Shown: positions 58,405 to 64,000 of the stretch, in pieces
Layout of the letters: each line of letters opens with the position of its first letter
How positions within the stretch are numbered: the first letter of the stretch is position 1
NCBI RefSeq assembly: GCF_002975205.1
Contig: NZ_PCOC01000001.1
Location: forward strand, 2,770,957-2,834,956
Direction: 5' to 3'
DNA length: 64,000 nucleotides
Source: Ochrobactrum vermis
GTDB lineage: Bacteria > Pseudomonadota > Alphaproteobacteria > Rhizobiales > Rhizobiaceae
Made by a program: the position numbers and the translations under genes
Notes under the pieces: model-generated
What the model was told of the DNA's origin: nothing
The model's input: the letters and a program-made list of their open reading frames with translations, nothing else
Databases searched by the model: none

Positions 58405-58584
58405 TTAGCGATTGGTCGCCTGTTCGAACTGTGTGGCTGTGTCGTTAAACTTTTCGCCGACACTTCCGGCCACGAGCGCAACGCCGCTGATGATCGCAAT
58501 GGAGACGAGCGTGCCGATAAGCGCATATTCAATCGCTGTCGAACCGGCCCTGTTCTTCATGAAACGCGTCATCAATGTCGGCAT
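58405..58584 (-). CDS. flp: Flp-type pilin
   Basis: Major pilin of the Tad pilus, 59 residues. Leader MPTLMTRFMKNRAG is cut before STAIEYALIGT, with the required Glu5 of the mature protein, followed by a 20-residue hydrophobic helix and a short polar tail. GAGGAGCATGCG precedes ATG 58584. First gene of the minus-strand tad operon; 43 bp before cpaA. Confidence 0.95.
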   Translation of the reverse strand: MPTLMTRFMKNRAGSTAIEYALIGTLVSIAIISGVALVAGSVGEKFNDTATQFEQATNR

Positions 58585-58677
58585 CGCATGCTCCTCGCTG
58601 TTCCGATAGCGCTGGTTCTTGGGACACGCTTTAAATTCGGATGTGCTCAAGCATAGGAGAGAGGAATTGTGGCCCCC

Positions 58678-58743
58678 TTAACAATCAGGGTTAATGAAGC
58701 GTTTCAGCGCCCGGAAAGCCACGACCGTTGCGTGATTGGTTAA
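58678..58743. promoter_or_regulatory. TTAAC-type motif pair in the flp divergent region
   Basis: TTAACAATCA (58678-58687) followed by GGGTTAA (58688-58694), and TTAACCAATCA inverted at 58733-58743. Between flp (minus) and the secretin N-domain gene (plus). Confidence 0.5.
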
Positions 58744-58867
58744 TCTTTGGCGAATTGCGGAATGCGGCCTGCACGGAAGGGTAGCGACTTAATTCTTCCT
58801 TCACCAATCCCGTTCATTCTTTGCTCATAATATTGGCGGGGCCTGATCTATCAGCGGGGAATATAGC

Positions 58868-59287
58868 GTGACGCGTCGTTTGTTTTCTTTGGGCGGCCCA
58901 GGCATGGCATCTGCCATGGGCGTTGTGCTCATGGTTATCTTTGTCGCCGCACCTGCGTCTGCGGAAGACTATATTGCCCTCGAAACAAGCCAGGCCCGCA
59001 TTTTGCGGCTGGCGCGCCCGGCTGACAGCGTTGTGATTGGAAATCCGTCGATTGCCGACGCGGTTGTTCAGGATGCGCAGACCATCGTTCTGACCGGCAG
59101 GGACTTCGGCGTAACCAATATCGTCGTCATGGACAAGCAGGGCGAACCGATCCTCGACCGTGAACTGGTGGTTTCCCGCAATGCACGCGGAACGACGCGG
59201 ATTTACCGTCAGGCCGAAGTACAAACGCTCTCCTGCACGCCCTATTGCGAAAAAGCCTCGACGAAGAACGGCTTTGACGACAAATAG
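58868..59287 (+). CDS. Stand-alone pilus-assembly secretin N-terminal domain protein
   Basis: 139 residues. Signal peptide (MGVVLMVIFVAAPASA) then a T2SS/T3SS secretin-type N-domain, similar in pattern to the N-domain of CpaC here (LARPADSVVIGNPSIADAVV compared with LPQDAYDVLVSNPTIADAVT). No secretin barrel follows, so it could be a periplasmic partner of the CpaC secretin. Two Cys near the C-terminus (SCTPYC). GTG 58868 is the only start with a complete signal peptide. Confidence 0.85.
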   Translation: MTRRLFSLGGPGMASAMGVVLMVIFVAAPASAEDYIALETSQARILRLARPADSVVIGNPSIADAVVQDAQTIVLTGRDFGVTNIVVMDKQGEPILDRELVVSRNARGTTRIYRQAEVQTLSCTPYCEKASTKNGFDDK

Positions 59288-59386
59288 CAATAATCGCTTA
59301 TGAGTTCCTGCTTCCGTTAATACTCTTTCAGGTTGTCCTGTTGTAACGATACGCCCAATCGAATTCATGTGGAATTGGGTGGGGTT

Positions 59387-59950
59387 ATGACTTTCGGGAT
59401 TTTGGCGCGTCACCTTGCGGGGGTGAACGCGAACCTGCGCCGTTTCGCTCGCGCACAAAATGGCGTGGCGGCGGTGGAGTTTGCGCTGCTCATCGTTCCG
59501 TTCCTGATCATCGTCTTTGCGACGATAGAGGTCGGCGTGAGTTTTGCGGCGCGACAGGTCATATCCAATGCGACGGAGACCGTGGCGCGCAGATTGCAGA
59601 CAGGCCAGATCAGAGGAACCGTGATAAGCGAAGAAAGCCTGCGCACCGAACTGTGCCAGCAGATGCAGTTCATGGTTGCAAAAGACTGCCCCAATCTTTC
59701 GTTCAATCTAGGGACCTATGAGGGTTTCAACGCGGTTCCGACGGACCAGATTCTCGATAGCGAGGGCAAGCTGACGCGGGCAGGCATTACCGGGACGAGC
59801 GGGACATCAACGATCAACCAGCTCAACGTCGTTTATGCGTGGCCCGTATTGACGAACATCCTCTACCTGATCGAAAGCCCACATGCAGCAGGCGGCACAA
59901 TGCCGCTGTTTGCTACCCTCACCTGGCAGAACGAACCCTTCCCGAACTAG
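59387..59950 (+). CDS. TadE-type pseudopilin
   Basis: 187-residue TadE/G-like pseudopilin. Processing site QNG/VAAVEFALLIVPFLIIVF with Glu5, then a pseudopilin helix and a periplasmic domain with two Cys (ELCQQM; KDCPNL) likely to bond. Normal for the minor pilins of Tad systems. Frame is open to 59333 but ATG 59387 begins the family N-terminus. TAG stop merges with a repeat. Confidence 0.88.
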   Translation: MTFGILARHLAGVNANLRRFARAQNGVAAVEFALLIVPFLIIVFATIEVGVSFAARQVISNATETVARRLQTGQIRGTVISEESLRTELCQQMQFMVAKDCPNLSFNLGTYEGFNAVPTDQILDSEGKLTRAGITGTSGTSTINQLNVVYAWPVLTNILYLIESPHAAGGTMPLFATLTWQNEPFPN

Positions 59951-60111
59951 AGCATGTCTCCCAAAAGTGGGAACCGGTTTTGGGATAAAGACATGCGTAG
60001 AAACAAAGAGATAGAGTATTCCAATGTTTTAGTTAAAACGGGAAATGCTCTTAAACAACCGATGCGCATTCCGAACACTGTTTCACCTTTTTCGGGATGC
60101 GCTCTGGAGCG
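59951..60111. repeat. Mosaic intergenic palindromic repeat, copy 7 (longest)
   Basis: AGCATGTCTCCCAAAAGTGGG-type first module, AAACAAAGAGATAGAG second module, hairpin GTATTCC/GGAAATGC, then a further inverted copy of GCATTCCGAAC/TTTTCGGGATGC. Begins at the TadE stop codon and ends just before the next gene. Confidence 0.65.
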
Positions 60112-60121
60112 ATCGATTGTC

Positions 60122-60670
60122 ATGCGTAACTGTCTTCGGAAATTTCTGTACGATCGGCGCGGGGTGGGAGCGGTTGAATTCGCCCTGATCGTTCCGCTCC
60201 TGCTTCTGATTTATCTAGGCTCCGTCGATCTTGCCGATGGGATGGACACGAACAAGAAAGTGTCTCGCTCGGCGAGCAGTCTTGCCGATCTGGTTGCCCG
60301 ACAATTATCGGTCACGCCGGATGACTTGAGCGATATGTTCAATATCAGCCGCGCGTCCCTTCTGCCCTACGGCCGGAGCAATCCGAAGATAAGGATAACG
60401 GCGATCAGGGTCGAAGGAACGGCAACCGCCAGCAACCTGACGCCGAAGGTGGACTGGTCCTATGCCAATATCGCGGATTTTGCCGCGAATAAGGGCGACA
60501 CCGGTGATCTTCCGTCAAGTCTCCTGGGTGAGGGGGGGTATTTCATCAAGGTCGATGTCGAACTCGATTACAAGCCGCTCAATGCATGGATTTCGACGAG
60601 CATTCCCATGAGCGAAACCTATTATCTGGCACCGCGCTATACCAATACAATCCCCTGCACCAAATGCTGA
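60122..60670 (+). CDS. TadE/TadG-family pseudopilin
   Basis: 182-residue second pseudopilin. Processing site RRG/VGAVEFALIVPLLLLIYL with Glu5, then helix and periplasmic domain rich in beta strands. Paired with the preceding TadE-type gene, 171 bp away with a repeat between. No von Willebrand domain, so it is TadE/F-size rather than TadG. ATG 60122; the longer frame to 59954 runs through the repeat. Confidence 0.85.
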   Translation: MRNCLRKFLYDRRGVGAVEFALIVPLLLLIYLGSVDLADGMDTNKKVSRSASSLADLVARQLSVTPDDLSDMFNISRASLLPYGRSNPKIRITAIRVEGTATASNLTPKVDWSYANIADFAANKGDTGDLPSSLLGEGGYFIKVDVELDYKPLNAWISTSIPMSETYYLAPRYTNTIPCTKC

Positions 60671-60707
60671 GCATCTTGGCATTGCGGACAAAACTGAACA
60701 TATAATA

Positions 60708-60742
60708 CCAAAACCCGATGAGTACGACTCATCGGGTTTTGG
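60708..60742. terminator. Perfect 16-bp hairpin after the pseudopilin gene
   Basis: CCAAAACCCGATGAGT pairs perfectly with ACTCATCGGGTTTTGG around ACG; bidirectional terminator structure. Confidence 0.85.
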
Positions 60743-60851
60743 TTAAGCCCGAGTGGCGATTGAACTTTTTCAAGGCGTGATGCGTCAGCATCTTAGCGCC
60801 TTGGTATAAGAATCGAGCCGATGCATGGCTCTTGTTCAGGATCAGTTTTCA

Positions 60852-61733
60852 ATGCCCGAATTACCAGAGGTCGAAACGGTACGCCGTGGTCTGCAGCCCG
60901 TCATGGAAGGGGCGACCGTCGAGCGAGTGGAGCAGCGGCGCCCGGATCTGCGCTTTCCATTTCCCGACCGTTTTGTCGAACGGCTTTCCGGCCGACGCAT
61001 TGCAGCGCTTGGTCGCCGTGCGAAGTATCTGACGATCCATCTCGATGACGGCCTTTCCGTCATCAGCCATCTTGGCATGTCGGGTTCGTTCCGCATCGAG
61101 ACGGATGACGAGGGCAGTACGCCCGGCGCGTTTCAGCATGAACGATCCAAGCTGAGCGCACATGATCATGTGGTGTTTCACCTCATGCGTGCCGATGGCG
61201 CTCCTGCCCGTGTGGTCTACAACGATCCACGCCGTTTTGGCTTCATGCTCTTTGCCGAGGAAGGCACGCTCGACAGCCATCCGTTTCTGGCAAGCCTCGG
61301 CATCGAGCCGACAGGCAATCTGCTTTCCGGCGCTGTCCTGGCAGAACTCTTCGCGGGCCGTAAGGCGCCGCTCAAGGCTGCTCTGCTCGATCAGCGGCTG
61401 ATCGCCGGTCTCGGCAATATTTATGTCTGCGAAGCGCTCTGGCGCAGTCACCTGTCACCCATGCGTGCCGCCGGGTCCATCGCGCAGGATCCCGAAGTCA
61501 TGGAGCGGCTGGCTTTCGACATACGTTCTGTGATCGCCGATGCGATTGCAGCGGGCGGTTCGACCCTCAAGGACTTTATTCAGGCAGACGGTGCGCTTGG
61601 TTATTTCCAGCACTCCTTTTCTGTCTACGGGCGCGAGGGTGAGCCGTGCCGAAACCCCGCCTGCAACGGCATCGTGGAACGGGCGGTTCAGTCTGGACGG
61701 TCGACTTTTTTCTGTGCTTCCTGCCAGCAATGA
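60852..61733 (+). CDS. mutM: Formamidopyrimidine-DNA glycosylase
   Basis: Excises 8-oxoguanine and FAPY from DNA. 293 residues; MPELPEVE start with catalytic Pro2 and Glu3 after Met removal, Lys in LGRRAKYL (about 58), NDPRRFG and the C-terminal zinc finger (C-x4-C and C-x2-C in [10 protein letters not shown] and FFCASCQQ). The frame is open to 60825, but Pro must follow the initiator Met, which fixes ATG 60852. Confidence 0.97.
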   Translation: MPELPEVETVRRGLQPVMEGATVERVEQRRPDLRFPFPDRFVERLSGRRIAALGRRAKYLTIHLDDGLSVISHLGMSGSFRIETDDEGSTPGAFQHERSKLSAHDHVVFHLMRADGAPARVVYNDPRRFGFMLFAEEGTLDSHPFLASLGIEPTGNLLSGAVLAELFAGRKAPLKAALLDQRLIAGLGNIYVCEALWRSHLSPMRAAGSIAQDPEVMERLAFDIRSVIADAIAAGGSTLKDFIQADGALGYFQHSFSVYGREGEPCRNPACNGIVERAVQSGRSTFFCASCQQ

Positions 61734-61807
61734 GGCCTTGAAAAAGAAGCCGCGCCAGTCCAATTTGCCCCGCAATAAGCTTGCCATTGAAGGAGGAGTT
61801 CAAATTC

Positions 61808-62581
61808 ATGGCCTATGAAACGATCATCGTCGAGACACGTGGCGGCGTCGGCCTCATCCGCCTCAACCGCCCGCAGGCGCTCAATGCCCTGAACAGTAAA
61901 GTGCTCGACGAACTGACAGAAGCTCTCGGTGCTTTCGATACGGATGGCAAGATCGGCGCAATCGTCCTGACAGGCTCCGAAAAGGCTTTTGCCGCCGGTG
62001 CCGACATCAAGGAAATGCAGCCGATCGATTTCGTGGATGCCTATCTTCAGGACATGTTCGCCGACTGGCAGAAGGTGGATCGGGTCCGCAAGCCGATCAT
62101 CGCGGCGGTTTCGGGCTATGCACTTGGCGGAGGCTGTGAACTTGCCATGATGTGCGATTTCATCATCGCGGGCAGCAACGCCAAGTTCGGTCAGCCGGAA
62201 ATCACGCTCGGCGTTATGCCCGGTATGGGCGGCTCGCAGCGACTCACGCGCTATGTCGGCAAGTCCAAGGCGATGGATATGTGCCTGACCGGGCGCATGA
62301 TGGACGCCACGGAAGCTGAACGCAGCGGTCTCGTTTCGCGGGTTGTCGCGCCGGAGGAGCTTCTGGATGAGGCGTTGAAGGCCGCCGAACGCATTGCATC
62401 CTTCTCACGTCCGTCCGTGCTGATGGTCAAGGAAGCGGTCAACCGTACCTATGAAATGACCCTGAGTGAAGGACTTCGTTTCGAGCGTCGCCAGTTCCAT
62501 TCGCTGTTCGCCACGGAAGACCAGAAGGAAGGTATGGCAGCCTTCGTCGACAAGCGCACGCCAGCGTTCAAGAATCGCTGA
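61808..62581 (+). CDS. Enoyl-CoA hydratase/isomerase family protein
   Basis: Crotonase-fold enzyme of 257 residues, probably fatty-acid beta-oxidation enoyl-CoA hydratase. Oxyanion-hole motifs [11 protein letters not shown] and [15 protein letters not shown], catalytic Glu region [16 protein letters not shown] (both Glu present as in ECHS1). GGAGGAG ten bases before ATG 61808 decides the start over 61781. Located between mutM and rpsT, an order conserved in Rhizobiales. Confidence 0.94.
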   Translation: MAYETIIVETRGGVGLIRLNRPQALNALNSKVLDELTEALGAFDTDGKIGAIVLTGSEKAFAAGADIKEMQPIDFVDAYLQDMFADWQKVDRVRKPIIAAVSGYALGGGCELAMMCDFIIAGSNAKFGQPEITLGVMPGMGGSQRLTRYVGKSKAMDMCLTGRMMDATEAERSGLVSRVVAPEELLDEALKAAERIASFSRPSVLMVKEAVNRTYEMTLSEGLRFERRQFHSLFATEDQKEGMAAFVDKRTPAFKNR

Positions 62582-62837
62582 TTGCTCGGCTGGCGGTCGA
62601 AAGGCCGCCCGACGAGCGCTGCCCGGGAGCCTCGAAGTCGCTTTTTGCGGGCTTTCGGGCCGGGTTTGCGGGTTTTTGATCGCGCTATGGGGCAGAATCC
62701 ACGTTGACGTCGCGCCAAAGCTGATCTATAAGCCCGCCCACGGATCGGCGGCCCAAGGGATTTTCTCGGCTGCCCTAGAGGTTTTGTGCCCGGCGGTTTA
62801 TGCCCCTGGCTAGCTGACAGAAAAAAGAGAGGCATTT
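62582..62837 (+). promoter_or_regulatory. echA-rpsT gap with rpsT promoter
   Basis: TTGACG (62704-62709) with 16-17 bp to CTATAAG (62726-62732) is a strong sigma-70 type promoter; the remaining leader is about 100 nt and ends in AGAGAGGC before rpsT. Confidence 0.65.
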
Positions 62838-63104
62838 ATGGCCAATACTCCTTCGGCCAAGAAGGCAGTGCGCAAGATCGCTGCCCGCACCGAAATCAAC
62901 AAGTCCCGCCGTTCGCGCGTTCGCACCTTCGTGCGCAAGCTGGAAGACGCTCTGCTGAGCGGCGACAAGCAGGCTGCGGAAGTCGCGTTCAAGGCTGCTG
63001 AGCCTGAACTGATGCGCGCTGCTTCCAAGGGCGTGATGCACAAGAATACCGCTTCGCGTAAGGTGTCTCGCCTTGCCCAGCGCGTTAAGGCTCTGAACGC
63101 CTAA
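62838..63104 (+). CDS. rpsT: 30S ribosomal protein S20
   Basis: 88-residue basic protein binding 16S rRNA near the 5' domain. Starts [15 protein letters not shown] and has the S20 helices with [16 protein letters not shown] and [19 protein letters not shown]. Own promoter (62704) and terminator (63136). In Rhizobiales rpsT is followed by dnaA. Confidence 0.98.
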   Translation: MANTPSAKKAVRKIAARTEINKSRRSRVRTFVRKLEDALLSGDKQAAEVAFKAAEPELMRAASKGVMHKNTASRKVSRLAQRVKALNA

Positions 63105-63135
63105 GCATTCATCCATTTTTATGGATCAGTTTCGA

Positions 63136-63170
63136 AACCCGGCTCATAGTTAGCCGGGTTTTCTTTTTTG
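63136..63170 (+). terminator. Terminator after rpsT
   Basis: AACCCGGCT pairs with AGCCGGGTT around CATAGTT, followed by TTCTTTTTT. Confidence 0.9.
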
Positions 63171-63308
63171 AGCGTTTTTCGGAGAAATTGCATTCTTTCA
63201 CTCCACCTTGAATTGTAGAGCTATTTCAATGCCTAGCTGGAATAGTTGAGAGGGTGGCCAATTGCGCAGCCAGGTATTTGTTTAGTATTTTCAAATGGTT
63301 GCAGATTA

Positions 63309-63327
63309 TTATCCACTGTTATCCACA
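63309..63327 (+). promoter_or_regulatory. Two DnaA boxes
   Basis: TTATCCACT (63309-63317) and perfect TTATCCACA (63319-63327) in direct orientation, one base apart. Confidence 0.75.
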
Positions 63328-63339
63328 GGCTGGTTTAGG

Positions 63340-63470
63340 GACTCGGAAGGGGGTTTGAGTCAAGGAATATTTTTAAATTTATTTTCAAGAAGAACATATC
63401 AGGACCACCTAAAAATTGCCCTGTGAAAACGCATTGAATCCAAAGGTGTTATTTCGCTGGCATCCGATTC
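63340..63470. promoter_or_regulatory. Cluster of GANTC (CcrM) sites
   Basis: GACTC (63340), GAGTC (63357), GAATC (63436) and GATTC (63466) lie within 131 bp, and a fifth (GAGTC) is at 63789. About 0.5 would be expected by chance in 131 bp. CcrM methylation of such sites controls dnaA timing in Caulobacter. Confidence 0.6.
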
Positions 63471-64000
63471 CCTCTATTTGCCAAGCCCCCCTGCAAGGGC
63501 TTTCAGCAAAAAAATGTGGCTTTCCGAGGCTTGCCCTTTACGGCGAGGCTTCGTTAAAGTCAGGGCATAAGAGGGGTGAGCCACCGGCTCGGAGTTAGCA
63601 TCAAATAGAGAGTTTGTCGGCGTGGGCGTCACAGCCCGCGGGTGTTATATTCTGGTCGTAAGGTCCTGTTCCTCATGGTTGTTTGCTTACCGTTCATTAA
63701 CCGGAATGCCGTTTTAGGCATGTCCCTGACAATTGAATGGTTGTGGCGGATTTCGTTCCGGGCAATCAGCCTCCGGTAAAAGTGTTGTGAGTCGTAAAAA
63801 GGTCGCCGGGAAGGAGTATCCGGGTGTTGGTCCTGACGGGACCGTTTGAGTTTGTGTTTGGCCCAGAGCTGTAGAGCCGGGCCTTTTGAGTGAGTACCTG
63901 TCGGACGGGACGGAAAATAAATCCGCAGTTCGGGCAGGAAAAAAATGACAAGCGCCGAAAAAGGGCGCGTACGAATGTGAAGGCAGGCGAGACGATGGCA
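63471..64000 (+). other. Probable dnaA regulatory region / 5' leader, no gene supported
   Basis: No convincing protein gene to the window end. Hairpins GGTCC/GGACC (63829-63843) and GGCCC/GGGCC (63859-63882) suggest a structured leader. The final codons ATG GCA (63995) could open the next gene; by synteny dnaA is expected there, but too little is visible to call it. Confidence 0.35.

Noticed and set aside
63309..63327. Chromosome origin oriC
   Set aside because: Only two DnaA boxes and no clear AT-rich unwinding element; in Rhizobiales the origin is usually linked to hemE, so promoter autoregulation is the safer reading.
63416..63598. 60-codon plus-strand frame before the window end
   Set aside because: Short, no family features, overlaps the GANTC cluster and promoter-like region.

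Overview
The window is one contiguous piece of an alphaproteobacterial chromosome. Gene content, codon use and gene order (pst-phoU-phoB; miaB-phoH-ybeY-corC-lnt-XRE-metK-trmB; rimP-nusA-ylxR-infB-rbfA-truB-rpsO-pnp; fabI-fabB-fabA/irr; mutM-echA-rpsT, with dnaA expected next) point to Rhizobiales, family Brucellaceae. The complete Tad/Flp pilus locus and an intact IS110-type element suggest an Ochrobactrum / Brucella anthropi-type strain rather than a classical Brucella. That is an inference from memory, not from a database search.

Layout: (1) 1-8.4 kb: end of a DUF454 membrane protein, a PLP aminotransferase, then the phosphate regulon pstSCAB-phoU-phoB behind a near-consensus Pho box; no phoR is present. 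(2) 8.4-13 kb: a SleB-type cell-wall hydrolase with a perfect CtrA-type box far upstream, two related small lipoprotein genes (one intact, one frameshifted at a 5-bp tandem repeat), an M29 aminopeptidase and Dps. (3) 13-24 kb: tsaB-rimI-plsC-miaB-phoH-ybeY-corC-lnt, an XRE regulator, metK and trmB (tRNA/rRNA maturation, lipid and lipoprotein acylation, SAM supply). (4) 24-36 kb: the rimP-nusA-ylxR-infB-rbfA-truB-rpsO-pnp translation/RNA cluster, with a clear promoter and a terminator-like hairpin in its leader, then an RsmC-like methyltransferase. (5) 36-40 kb: fabA, fabB, fabI (type II fatty acid synthesis, including the unsaturated branch) divergent from the iron regulator irr. (6) 40-47 kb: mixed accessory genes: an orphan MetQ-like lipoprotein, GNAT, SH3 protein, hydroxyacid dehydrogenase, alpha/beta hydrolase, MarR-NlpC/P60 pair, M17 aminopeptidase.

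(7) 47-61 kb: a Tad/Flp type IV pilus locus. Flp pilin, CpaA-F, TadB and TadC run on the minus strand. TadD converges with TadC, and an IS110-family element lies between their stop codons. A stand-alone secretin N-domain protein and two TadE-type pseudopilins diverge from the pilin gene. TTAAC-type motifs resembling CtrA half-sites recur in front of several of these genes. (8) 61-64 kb: mutM, an enoyl-CoA hydratase, rpsT, and an 896-bp gene-poor stretch with two DnaA boxes and a cluster of GANTC (CcrM) sites, which I take to be the dnaA regulatory region.

Short mosaic palindromic repeats (about 40-150 bp) of one family are scattered between genes, and in several cases supply the TAG stop codon of the preceding gene. 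I saw no rRNA, tRNA or CRISPR array. No wholly new defence or metabolic system stands out. The most unusual signals are the repeat-disrupted lipoprotein gene, the stop-codon-supplying repeats, the shared tad promoter motif, and the DnaA/GANTC cluster.
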